DNA of 38,780 nucleotides from Amphimedon queenslandica (Eukaryota; Porifera; Demospongiae; Haplosclerida; Niphatidae), in assembly GCF_000090795.2 (NCBI RefSeq), contig NW_003546596.1, positions 37,753-76,532 of the forward strand, given 5' to 3'. Of the stretch, positions 27,496 to 38,283 are shown one piece after another. The notes under the pieces are model-generated. The model was given only the letters and a program-made list of their open reading frames with translations, was not told the DNA's origin and made no database searches. Position 1 is the stretch's first letter. Each line of letters begins with the position of its first letter. The translations under genes were made by a program, and so were the position numbers.

Positions 27496-29972
27496 GTTAA
27501 AAATGGCTCAAATTTTCTGCATAGTGTAAGGTTTTAACGATATGTATCAGATAGAAGTTAGAGGTGCAGTTTTTATGTGCATGAGCTATAGCCCTGGGAT
27601 TTTATTTAGATTTTGGCATAATTATTTTTCAAAATGGCTATATACACTGTAACTCGAGAAATTTAAGTTGGAATCAGCTCAAACTTTCTACATAGCATAA
27701 GGACATCAATATGTATCAGAAAATGTAATAAAAATTTGGCGCAATTTTTTAGCCATTTTTTGAAAAAAAGCATGGGCTATAGTACAGGGTAATTTTCAGA
27801 TTTTGGCTAATTTTTTAAAATGGCCATAACTCAAAAAATTTAAGTCGGAATCAGCTCAAACTTTTTACATAGCATAAGGACATCAATATATATCAGAAAA
27901 TGTAATAAAAATTTGGGGCGATTTTTTAGCCATTTTTCGGAAAAAAAGCATGGGCTATAGTACAGGGTAATTTTCAGATTTTGGCCAATTTTTTAAAATG
28001 GTCATAACTCGAAAAATTTAAGTCGGAATCAGCTCAAACTTTTTACATAGCATAAGGACATCAGTTTGTATTAGAAAATGTAATTAAAAATGGGGGTGAT
28101 TTTTTAGCCATTTTTTGAAAAAAAGCAGGGCTATAGTACAGGGTAATTTTCAGATTTTGGCCAATTTTTTAAAATGGTCATAACTCGAAAAATTTAAGTC
28201 GGAATCAGCTCAAACTTGCTACATAGCATAAGGACATCAGTCTGTATTAGAAAATGTAATTTAAAAAGGGGGTGATTTTTTAGCCATTTTTCAGAAAAAA
28301 GCATGGGCTATAGTACAGGGTAATTTTCAGATTTTGGCTAATTTTTTTTAAATGGCCATAACTTGAAAAATTTAAGTCGGAATCAGCTCAAACTTTCTAT
28401 GTAGCATAAGGACATCAATATATATTAGAAAATGTAATAAAAAATTTGGGGTGATTATTGAGCCATTTTTCAGAAAAAAGCATGAGCTATAGTACAGGGT
28501 AATTTTCAGATTTTTGCATATTCTTAAAAATGGCTATAGCTTGAAAAATTTAAGTCGGAATCAGCTCAAACTTTCTACATAGCATAAGGACATTAATACA
28601 TATCAGAAAATGTAATAAAAATTTGGGGCGATTTTTTAGCCATTTTTCGGAAAAAAGCATGGGCTATAGTACAGGGTAATTTTCAGATTTTGGCTAATTT
28701 TTTAAAATGGCCATAACTTGAAAATTTAAGTCAGAATCAGCTCAAACTTTCTACATAGCATAAGGACATCAATATATATCAGAAAATGTAATAAAAATTT
28801 GGGGTGATTTTTTAGCCATTTTTCGGAAAAAAGCATGGGCTATATATAGTACAGGGTAATTTTCAGATTTTGGCCAATTTTTTAAACTGGCCATAACTCG
28901 AACAATTCAAGTCGGAATTATTTCAAACTTTCTACACATCATAAGGACATCAATATATATCAGAAAATGTAATAAAAATTTGGGCCGATTTTTTAGCCAT
29001 TTTTTGGAAAAAAACATGGGCTATAGTACAGGGTAATTTTTAGAAATTAGCATATTTCTTCAAATGCTTAAAAGTTATTGTAATTAATTAATTTTTCTGT
29101 GCTATAGCTATGGGAGAGATTCTCCAAACTAGGCGAAGAGGAACAGTTTGATTTGTTAAGAAAGGAAACAGTGAGTACTAGGAAAGGAAAGAAGATAAAG
29201 AAAGATAAATATTATGAGTCACTTGAAAGGATTACTCCACAGATTCGTAGTTTACTCTTACATGATAAACGTCTACCGCAAGTACATAGACATAATATGA
29301 TATTCACGCACAAATGCATGTACATGTACATGTATAAACAATAATACATATATGTGACTTTGATAAGGTGGTTAATCACTGTACACCTTTAGCATAAATT
29401 TATTGTACCGAGAGCCTTAACTAAAGCATGTGCATGTACATAAAGTATATTTTTCCTCAGTAGCTATTTTCTGATTACTAAAATTTATTTTTTACTCATG
29501 TACATATTTTGATATGAAGTATCTTTCTGTTAGGGCTTTATAGAAGATATAGAGAAAGAACTTTATGAATATTTTGACGATGACCCATCATCTATTATAG
29601 TTTATTTAGGACTTACAAGGTAGAGAGGGAGGGAGAGGGAGGAAGGGAGAGAGAGGGAGGGACTGAAGGAGAGAGCAGTGGTCAGGAGAAAGCAAAATCA
29701 AAATGATAATTATTTCTTTATCCTCTCTCTCTCTCTCTCTTCTAAGTTACCATAGGATGCTAATTCATGGGATATGTCAATACAATCACTACACTTCAGA
29801 GAGTAAGCCCCTCTAATTATATAGTCCAATTAGTGAACTCATTGCAGCATATCACACTGATAAGAGCACTGCTTACATTATGGTGTCGTGTGACACAGAA
29901 GAAGTATCCCCCATCCCTCCCGTCCCTCTTTATAAGCTACTGCAAGATAAGAATAGGAAGACATTGTATTAA
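26622..29972 (+). CDS. R3H-domain protein similar to R3HDM4
   Basis: Six exons: 26622-26877, 27316-27437, 29108-29281, 29534-29619, 29747-29802, 29848-29972. All are GT...AG with agreeing phases, giving 272 residues, close to my recollection of about 268 in human R3HDM4. The N-terminus is Ser/Arg-rich and probably disordered. Then RYEN-LFLKTLFPL, LWERFSKLGEEEQFDLLRKE, YYESLERITPQIRSLL and the R3H motif SYHRMLIHGICQYNHY (R-x3-H, about residue 215), each with a counterpart in R3HDM4. R3H domains bind single-stranded nucleic acid; the role of this protein is not established. The last intron is only 45 bp. It is convergent with MRPS2. Confidence 0.8.
27448..27493. repeat. (AAT)n microsatellite
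   Basis: About 15 AAT units directly after exon 2 of the R3HDM4-like gene, leading into the satellite. Confidence 0.95.
27495..29070. repeat. Satellite of about 177-bp units in the R3HDM4-like intron
   Basis: Almost nine head-to-tail copies. The landmark CAGCTCAAAC (or its variant) starts at 27675, 27852, 28030, 28206, 28384, 28562 and 28738, spacings of 176-178 bp, with degenerate copies at each end. Units include AAAATTTAAGTCGGAATCAG and GGGCTATAGTACAGGGTAAT. All frames carry stops, so it is non-coding. Confidence 0.9.
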
Positions 29973-30255
29973 GAGCTGGCACTCTCACTAATAATTATAT
30001 TGCTTTTGGCAATAGTGTATCATAGTTCTCGGTTATTACAATTATTAATTTTTTTGCTTAAAATAAAGTTAGTAATAGTATCTTAAATTCGTAGGATGTG
30101 AAAATGTCACTTTATATTTTACAATTATTTTTTTGCTTAAAAAAGCAATTTTTATGAAGTATTTTCCACTTTCTATTAATTAACTCACGTATCAACTTTC
30201 AGACGTTAATGAAAAGAATCATTTTATAATACAATGACAATGATAACAGTCTCTC
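29973..30255. other. Convergent spacer, R3HDM4-like / MRPS2
   Basis: 283 bp of AT-rich 3' sequence shared by two converging genes; nothing else seen. Confidence 0.6.
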
Positions 30256-31567
30256 TCATTCACTGTCTACATTTGATTTGGCATTCCTAATGACATCACG
30301 AAATGCTTCACAGAAAAACTTTACAGATGAAGGCGTATCGTCATTCCCGGGTACAGCATAAGTGACAAGTCTTGGATCACTGTCACTGTCAGTGAGACAA
30401 ACTGTTGGTATATTACACATTATGGATTCACGGATTGCCTGGACATTGGTATGCCAATTGAGTAATACGACAAGATCAGGGAGTCGACAGGTTTTCAGCA
30501 TCACTTGTGAGTTTGTGAAGGTCCCTGGTCGCCAGGTGGGGCTTAGGTAGTACTCGCCACAATCAGTGGCTGTGTCACGGATTAGTCTATCAAATTGAGA
30601 GCGACTGTTAACAAAGAGAATGACTCCTAATTGGAAGAGAGGGGAGAGAGAGAGAGTGAGTTAAAGAGAGAGAGTGAAAGAGACAGAGAGAGTCAAATAT
30701 GAGAGAGGAGGAACAAAAGAGTTATTTAAAAATTCCACATGCATTAGCTTAATATCGTACAGTAGGAAATTTTGGAGGGACTAAATTTTGGCGAATTGCT
30801 AAATTTTGGTGATTGGCGAATTTTAATTTGGCGAATTTGTGGCCATGTGCCATTGAGCATGCGCATAATGGCTCAAAATGGCAGATTTTATTTTGGCGAA
30901 TGGCTATCAAAACGCCAAATTCGCCAACTTTAACTACCTCCAAAATTTCCTTCTATACGGTATTTTGGAGGGCCTGTATAAATCTTGGCTAAATTATAGC
31001 AAGACTATTCTTGATTATAGTCATTGGTGATTTTTAATTTGTCAAATAATTTGTACAAAGCAAAAAGCATTTGCATATTAATTTAAATCAAAATGGCTAG
31101 TTTTGTTTCGGCGAATGATATTATTTTAACTACTTAAAAATCACCAGTATAATAATTATTATCAATAACAATTATGAATTACCTTTTTTCTCTGCTATCA
31201 GTCCTGCAACCAGCAGTGCTCGCTTCAAATGCTCAGAAGTGATATCTAAATCAAAAATTTGTATCTTCTCTCGTAGACCCCAAATATAATCCTTCATCAA
31301 CTGGTTGGACACGCCATGTTTGTGGCCCAGGTGCATTCTGGCCTCAAAAAGCTTCCTAACAGTTACAATTTCGTTTATATTGAATTTATCATATATATCA
31401 GATGCTGTATTGCTGTTTTCCTCAAATGATATGTCAACTTTTGCTACTGTATCTAAAATTAAAAAGTATCAAAATCTCTAGCAATACATACTTTATTATT
31501 TACTTGTGCAAAATCTGCATAATCTTAAAGCTGGAGATGACTTTAGCAAAGCTCTGAGGAACGCCAT
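30256..31567 (-). CDS. MRPS2: Mitochondrial small ribosomal subunit protein uS2m
   Basis: Three exons on the minus strand: 31504-31567, 31183-31452, 30256-30626, summing to 705 nt and 234 residues in phase. The first exon encodes a basic amphipathic presequence, MAFLRALLKSSPALRLCRFC, suited to mitochondrial import. The body shows uS2 landmarks: LFEARMHLGHKHG (about residue 54), IWGLREKIQIFDLDIT, GVILFVNSRSQFD, CGEYY, RLPDLVVLLNW, NIPTVCLTDSDSDP and VPGNDDTPSSVKFF. It builds the body of the mitochondrial 28S subunit. A MITE sits in its second intron. Confidence 0.92.
30753..30962. mobile_element. MITE, GGCGG family, in MRPS2 intron 2
   Basis: About 210 bp. The left TATCGTACAGTAGGAAATTT and right (reverse complement TACCGTATAGAAGGAAATTT) differ at only three places. 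The interior is palindromic with GGCGAATTT units and a GAGCATGCGCATAATGG core shared with the copies in the array. Confidence 0.8.
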
Positions 31568-32760
31568 GTTTTTAGGCGTGGCTTGAGAGTGTAAAACCAC
31601 GCCTAAAATTCCCATGCATCTACACGTGGTTTTAGTATACTAAATAATGCTATAGATTACGGGATTTACGAAAAAATCCGCCAAATTGCGCCAATTTCAA
31701 CATGTGGGTCAAAATTCTAAGAATTCATTAAGGTAATTAACATGATAGTAAACATTATAATTGATCTATTTGTGATCAGGAAGTGAAGCTTCAGCAGAAA
31801 TAATATTGTGCTCGCGGGCATCAACTGACTTTGTTAATTACTGGCCAATAATGACAGAATTAGATGGACCTAACATCCTATGAGCCATTAATACTTAGAC
31901 GTAAGTATTTTCTTTGATGTACAAGTTTTCTACACTATTCCAGTACTTTGATGCTACTGTCACGAAATTTTTTGTCCGGAGCAAAAAATTGTCCTAGCTC
32001 TATACTTCCACGTGTATTATAAATATAAACACTAAACCCCAACCCAACCCTAATGACCTAATCTAAACTGTACTGTGTATATATAGTAGCCCGGACAACA
32101 AATTATTCCATGACACTACCACATACACTAATTAATGTGGGTGTAGTTTAAATTAATGTACTGATATACTAACTTTGTGTTGTATATGATACATGAGAAT
32201 TTCCTTTAATCTAACTCTTCCTGCCAAAGGTTGTTCCCCTTATGTGTAGGAGTATTGGCAAGAGTATTAATAATTATAATAGGATCATGTCAAAGTACAT
32301 TTACATGTAGTACATGTAGTAGCAAGTCAGTGACTCCTGTTGGACAAGGCATGTTAGGACTGTTGGCCTCATTGGTCATAAGTGTGGGGGATTCACATTG
32401 CTACCAAATTAGGCATGAAATAGCTGCATCATACTTCACTGACAAATACTTTTCATTCCTTGCTATATGTAGCTAATAAGATATGTTATTGTTCAACATT
32501 CATGCATGGGTACTTATTTTGTCAATGATCAGACACATCAGTAATATGAACATCCTATTCATGTAGTGTATACAAAGTTTTATTTAAGCTGAAAGGATAA
32601 CTTTATAGTGCTTGCTTTCAATGTTTACTTTTACTGTGAATGTATTTAATGTGGCACTTTTGGTTTCTAAATAATTTCAATTCAATAATTTAAAGGAATA
32701 AATAGATAACTATATATGGAGCTATTTTGAAAATGAAGATAGCACTTCTAGTTCTTCTCT
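31568..32760. other. Intergenic, MRPS2 to TMEM179-like gene
   Basis: Contains a short perfect hairpin near 31570-31608 (TTTTAGGCGTGG / CCACGCCTAAAA) and a small inverted-repeat element at 31956-32117. A hydrophobic open frame at 32231-32476 is not supported as a gene. Confidence 0.55.
31956..32117. mobile_element. Small inverted-repeat element
   Basis: About 162 bp. Left ACTGTCACGAAATTTTTTGT-CCGG, right reverse complement AGTGTCATGGAATAATTTGT-TGTCCGG. Imperfect 25-bp ends, no coding capacity. Confidence 0.5.
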
Positions 32761-33508
32761 TTATAATGATTCTTCATTTATTTCCTGATACTGGTAGTTA
32801 GCATGGACTATTTCTCGGTATTGTTGGAGGACAAAGGTAAGCATGGATATTAATACCAACAGGATACCAATCCCAGAAAATGTCTGTGCATAATAACAAA
32901 AATGAATTAATAATAGTAAGTACCAATAATGAAATAATCTTACAGCAGATGTTATGAGCTCTCCACCATGAGGTAAACCCTGACCACCATACTGGTATCC
33001 AGTACAACTAAAAGAGCTAATAGTGAAATCAGATTCCTCTTTTAGATTACTATATGTCTCACAGGTCTTTGCCCAACCAGCTGAAACCACAAATGTAGTA
33101 ATGAATAAAGAGACAATGGCCACTATTAAGTATAGTATCTGTCCTATTCTAACTGGCAATGCCCTATAGAGCAACAAAGAGTAACAATAATTATATATAT
33201 ATCTGAGTGGTCTGAGCTTACAGTGGTTCTGTTCTTCTTGATACAACTTTGACTAGCTCTATGAAAGTTAGGAGAGCTAGACACATTGTAGCAATAATGA
33301 TGCTGGCCAGACTCAGCTGGCAAGTCGATACATTATAGTTGAGCAAGCTCCTGTTTCTAGCTTGAGAGTCAGTGATGAAGAGCCTGCACTTTGTCCCACT
33401 CTCAGTGTTAGCTTTGATGAGACCGAATGATACTCCTGCTGCTCCCAGTGAACAGATAAGAAAGGAAAGTAAAGTGATCTTCCATAGGAATTGTTTAACT
33501 TCTATCAT
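32761..33508 (-). CDS. Four-membrane-segment protein, TMEM179-like, paralogue A
   Basis: Exons on the minus strand: 33222-33508, 32944-33163, 32761-32883, in phase, 209 residues. Four hydrophobic segments: LLSFLICSLGAAGVSFGLI, LASIIIATMCLALLTFIEL, ILYLIVAIVSLFITTFVVS and GIGILLVLISMLTFVL. Loop 1 has TKCRLF and a second Cys just before segment 2, with N-glycosylation-type NRS and NVS. Loop 2 follows SAGWAKTCETY with another Cys. This loop-cysteine layout resembles TMEM179/TMEM179B, whose function is poorly known. The resemblance is from memory and moderate. The cytosolic tail ends YQYQEINEESL. Confidence 0.65.
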
Positions 33509-34071
33509 TCTTACAATAATCTAGTTAATGAAGAAAATACTAGTGACTGCTCATTATATACATATGTAGCATACCAGTCTTACCACAATGTTTACCCATG
33601 TCTGCATGCCTGTGGTTTCTATTATAAAGTTCATCATATTTCCCTGAACTCAGGAAGAATAGATTCAATAATACAGACAGGAAATGACATAATCTTCAGC
33701 ATGATTTATAACTGAGAATTGCTTCTGTGGTCCAGCCCCTAGGGCCTATACTCAGAAGCTCTAATATTAGAGCATAATTATTATATTTATTTTCTGAGTA
33801 ATATGTGAACATTGAAAGCAGAGGCCTTAGCTATTACTAATGCTATTATATTCTTTCAATTCAAAGTTATAACAAATCCAGGGAACACAAATTTTAATTA
33901 GGAGTTAGTAGTTAGTTACTTTACACAGCTGAAAGCATATGCTAGTGTGAATTAGTGCAAGCTAATTAAGAAGTGTGAACTGGAATCAGGTTTTATAGTT
34001 TCAGTATACTGGTGCAACTATAATTTTTAATATTCTGAAGTATATATACATGTACCATGTATACTTAATGA

Positions 34072-34860
34072 TATGGATCGCTACTATAGCTAAAAACTGA
34101 TTGTTCGTTTGTTTTAATGAGTCATTTATTGATCTACTGTCAAAAGATCATATCATTGCAAGGGTGTCGCTGCCTAAGGGGCAGGTAGGGCAATTGCCCT
34201 ACCAATATTTTGAAGATCAGTAGCCATTTTTATTAAAATTAGTTATTAAATTATTAATTTAAGTTATAACTTTCAATTACTGTTTACTTCTTTACACATA
34301 CACCAACAACTAACTAATAATGTAGATTACAGTCGGTAGTTGAGCAATTTTATTGCTGGAATTGAACGCCGTATGAATTTAGGGTGTCACTAATCGATTA
34401 ATTAACCAAATTGGCCACACCCACTATGAATATTGATTAGATACAGCAAAATTTTTCACGCGCTTTGTGCACAAAAAAATTCTTCCCTTATTTTTGCCCC
34501 ACCAATCTTTCAAGGCCAGCGACGCCCCTGGTTATTGACACTATATGGTACATCCTCTTGTATATTGTATTATTGGATCTAGTTAATTGGGAACTGTAAA
34601 CATTTTTAAATACTAAAATGATATGGATTGCTACTAATGATCGTTCATTTGTTTTAATGAGCCATTTATTGATCTACTGTCAAAAGATCATATCATTGAC
34701 ACTATATGGTACTTAATTGGGAACTGTAAACATTTTTAAATACTAAAATGATATGGATTGCTACTAATGATTGTTCATTTGTTTTTAATGAGCCATTTAT
34801 TGATCTACTGTCAAAAGATCATATCATTGACACTATATGGTACATCCTCTTGTATATTGT
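34072..34860. repeat. Tandem repeat, three copies of about 129 bp
   Basis: GATATGGATTGCTACTA marks copies at 34072, 34620 and 34749. Copy 1 is split by the element 34159-34530; copy 2 is shortened internally. Confidence 0.85.
34159..34530. mobile_element. hAT-like MITE
   Basis: About 372 bp. Left CAAGGGTGTCGCTG, right reverse complement CAGGGGCGTCGCTGG, the CAGGGG type of tip usual for hAT elements. The flanks TATCATTG and GTTATTGA are a decayed 8-bp duplication. The empty site ATATCATTGACAC is preserved in the two neighbouring repeat copies. Confidence 0.75.
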
Positions 34861-35476
34861 ATTTCACATAAAAAGACTGCATGAGAGAGAGAGAGAAATG
34901 AACTTCTATGAAATGACGAAATTTAGTCATTATAACTGGAATTACATAATAGCAGTAGTAGAGTAACACTATGAACAGTTATTACATGTGACAATGAAGA
35001 AAAAACTTTAACGATCGCTCAGTAACACATAAAGGAACTTGTGTGGCATATGTTACTTATGATTATGTATTGTAATTGTAAAAATACAATTTAACATTAA
35101 TACATGATGAAATAGTGAGAACTCTCTACAATGGTGAGAGTACAGTTGTTGACAATAGGCCTTGTTATTTTTTACTACAAAAATGTGATACAATGATAAT
35201 GCTTCTTTACCTTGTCAAATGACAATAATAACTGTAAAACTAACAATCACACAACACTCCTCCAGACACTCATGATACAGTGTTAATGATACACAAAACA
35301 AATTATGCATTAATTGTTCTATAGAAAGACTATTGATATGTCGTCAAGTGACAGATTTTATGTACTGTGTATTTGATTTTAGGATGCAAAAAAACTTTCA
35401 ATAACTGAAATAACTATTACACTCTATAACGAAAATACAATTATGCTTGCAGAGTTATGTTTTAGAGCTAATCAGT

Positions 35477-36233
35477 TCATTTCAAGGCAATTTCATGACC
35501 ATCAGATTGAAACCTTTGATTCTGAGGCCTCACACGAAATAGTTGTTGCATAAACAACAATGAAAAAGCTCCACTAGTTAAAAAAACACCAAAACCAGCA
35601 CATACCTATTGGGAAATATTAGTCATAGCTTGTATTCTGTTACTCACAGCAGCAGTTATGATCTCTGTTCCATTTGGTTGATATGGTCCTCTTAGCAATT
35701 CACCGCGAAAGAATTGTGGTCCAGTGCATTCAATGTTAAAGAATGATCTTGGAGTACCACCTGAGCTTGTTATGTTTTTGTATGTAGCACAGGTCTTTCC
35801 CCAACCAGCTGAAACCACAACCATGGTAATGAATAGGAACAAAATAGAACCAATAAAGAATCCAACTTGAATAATGTTAGCAATCAACCTAAAATGGAAT
35901 ACAATTATACAAATAATTAAATAAGCTATATTGAACTTACATTTTGATATTTATTTGAAATAAAACACTGATTAGCTCAATGGCAGTTAGCAGAGCCAGA
36001 CATATTGTAGCAATGGTAGCACTTGCTACACTCAACTTACAAGTGGGTACATTATAATCTACCAGACTTGAGTTCATAGCTTGAGCATAAGTAATGAAAA
36101 AATAACATGTTACCCCATCATTAGTGTTAGTTCGAATGAGACCAAGAGAAGTACCAGCAGCTCCCAATGACAATAGAAGTATCACAAAAGTGACTAAGGA
36201 AAGGACCTGCTTGACTGTGGATGCTCTAGGCAT
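35477..36233 (-). CDS. Four-membrane-segment protein, TMEM179-like, paralogue B
   Basis: Exons on the minus strand: 35941-36233, 35648-35888, 35477-35605, in phase, 220 residues. Same architecture and same intron positions and phases as paralogue A. Loop 1: VTCYFFITYAQAMNSS and PTCKLSVAS. Segment 3 leads into VVSAGWGKTCATYKNITSSG, then a Cys in IECTGPQFF. Segment 4 is a weaker hydrophobic stretch, VCAGFGVFLTSGAFSLLF. The tail is basic and polar, ending HEIALK. Closer to paralogue C than to A. Confidence 0.65.
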
Positions 36234-37463
36234 GCTTGTATAAAGATATTGTCTGCACTGATAATATTCAAGTTATTAGATCTATCTTTTTATATCCATG
36301 AAAAGTTTGAAGAGCCACACCTCCATTCTGAACACTACTGAGAACTAATGATAAGTTTTTCTTACCAACGATTAGCTAATGCTGGTTTGCAGCTTAGCGT
36401 AGTGAATGCTTTTATTATTACTCACATGCTGCATGATAAATGAAGATTGAAAATATAACAGCATGTACCAATTAAGTTGTTTATTTCAAAATAGTTATTG
36501 TATATTTGCTGTGCATGAATGTCTTTGTAATGTGAAACCATGATAAAGTAGTTTCAGTGTCTTTGATGTGCATCCATTAGTGACTGTGTGTATATTAACT
36601 TTTTTCTTTATTTTATAGTTCACCACATATCAATGTCTACTTATAAACTTACTCAAATGAAATAATGCCCAAATGTAAATGTCCGGATGTGAATGATTAT
36701 TGTTTTGATTGGTGGGAGGGAGGCTTTGGCTTTTGTTTTATGTATGGTATCCCTACTCTATAAAATACCACTACTAGCTACACTACCTAATTTATTGTAA
36801 ACAAAAGCATGTTATGCATGTGTGGTTCTGTAAATGATGCCGATATAGACATTTTGTGACAGTTTGTGTATTACAGATACACTCACATAATAATAATTAG
36901 TGGTCTGTTGATTGTTACAAGCATTGTGAAGGAAAAAATTTTCCATCTTTATAATTTTTCTGATGCTATACAGGTACATGTTCTTGTGTTGCATAGAAAT
37001 TTTGATGAATTTTTGCTCAAACTTGCCAAACTCTGTCAAAAATGACTGCACTACATGTACTTATGAAAGTTAATTCTGATCAAATTTGGATTTTTATGAA
37101 TTTTTAAAATTGCTTTGAATTGGGGCCAAAGTCCCTGTACTATAGCACAGTCAAAAATGGCTATAGGCATCTACTAATTACTCCAATCCTGGCATTGTGT
37201 TGTTATAGTGTTCCTAATAATGTATTTTTGTGTGTGTCCTTTGACCCATACCTTATACATGTAATCAAAGTAGATTTCATCAGCAGTTATTATAGTACTC
37301 TTCTTACATATTATATGCCTGTATGCATTTGTTAGTACATAATGATATTTCATGTCACTCACTAAAACAGGATTGCATCAATTTCAATGGTTTAAAAGTC
37401 TTGAAATAACTTTATCTGCTAATAATATAAAAGCAAGACCATTAAATTGCATATTTTATAATG
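36234..37463. other. Intergenic, no gene seen
   Basis: AT-rich. The frames at 36812-37051 and 37120-37362 lack domains, good starts or splice partners. Weak similarity of 37100-37160 to the 177-bp satellite wording (CTATAGCACAGTCAAAAATGG) was noticed but not established. Confidence 0.5.
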
Positions 37464-37560
37464 GATAATCACCTCCTATGAAGTGTTTATGGAATTTGTA
37501 AACTGAGGACTTTGCCCTCTGTTTACAAATTCCATAAAAGCCTCATAGGAGGTGTTTATC
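37464..37560. repeat. Long imperfect hairpin, 40-bp arms
   Basis: Arms 37464-37503 and 37521-37560 pair at about 36 of 40 positions around a 17-base loop (TGAGGACTTTGCCCTCT). It could be a folded RNA precursor or a small MITE; sequence alone does not decide. Confidence 0.75.
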
Positions 37561-37619
37561 TGTTTTATACATATTCATGGAGATATAGCTATGATAAGTG
37601 GTTAATTAGGCTCAAGCAA

Positions 37620-37718
37620 ATGTACCAGTTACACTTGGAGGAATATGGTCTTATACTTGATGTTCCACCTGATGCTCTTCCTCGTGGTTTTATGGCTGAA
37701 ATTACTGTTAGTATTCTG
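37620..37718 (+). pseudogene. ZU5-domain fragment
   Basis: The reading LEEYGLILDVPPDALPRGF followed by MAEITVSI is the classic start of a ZU5 domain (hydrophobic, then IPPGALP, then EI-V), found in UNC5, ankyrin and many invertebrate death-domain proteins. The frame stays open to 37830 but the rest (VNDFYIAVSIAFGHLI...) does not look like the second half of ZU5, and no clear partner exon is seen. Either a single exon of a larger gene or, more likely, a relic. Confidence 0.55.
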
Positions 37719-37832
37719 GTGAATGACTTCTATATAGCGGTCTCCATAGCATTTGGACACCTCATTCATATTATTAACATCAAACAGAATTATATTCATG
37801 AATGGTTTAGAGACTTTTTAAAGATCCTCTGA

Positions 37833-38283
37833 CAAACTACCGTAGTACAGCATTCATAAATGGCTATACATGTATTAAGCTTATAGAAGTGCAGTAGTTC
37901 CCCTGTAGCCCCATCAATCAGCCACTTGCCCGTGGTATTTTCATAAAGATAATGAAATCTTCCACATATATCATATTGCAGCAATTAGAAACTAAACTCT
38001 TAAAATTTATTTGTAGCATAATATGCCCACATAAATTCGAGAGTGCAAGCAACGTCTATAGGAATGGCATTAATTGAATTGTAGCATTCAGTTATTACCA
38101 CATTCATCAATGCAACAATATATGTGAATGCTTGCTGTTAATTTAAAAGAAATTCCCTTACTCCAAAAATTAATCAATAAGAATTAGATGTATCACTTAA
38201 AAATAACAATAGCACTACATTTGTTTCAAATCTATTTAATTAATGGATAAAGAAAGCTTCAGTACTAATTCGCTAAAAGGAAA
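37833..38283. other. Intergenic, ZU5 fragment to TMEM179-like C
   Basis: About 450 bp of AT-rich sequence with no supported feature. Confidence 0.5.

Larger units (their letters stand above)
33509..35476. other. Intergenic, TMEM179-like A to B
   Basis: About 2 kb with no gene. Holds a tandem repeat of about 129 bp (34072-34860) and a hAT-like MITE in its first copy. The frames at 33491-33715 and 34748-34966 are repeat or low-complexity reading frames. Confidence 0.6.

Noticed and set aside
27495..29070. Regular repeats considered as a CRISPR-like array
   Set aside because: The whole unit is repeated without unique spacers, and the context is an animal intron.
32020..32075. Telomere-like CCCAACCCAACCCTAA stretch
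   Set aside because: Too short and irregular; it is the interior of a small inverted-repeat element.
32231..32476. Hydrophobic 81-residue frame that could be a membrane protein
   Set aside because: No recognised domain, no clear splice partners, ends in repeat-like sequence; a single short frame is weak evidence in AT-rich DNA.
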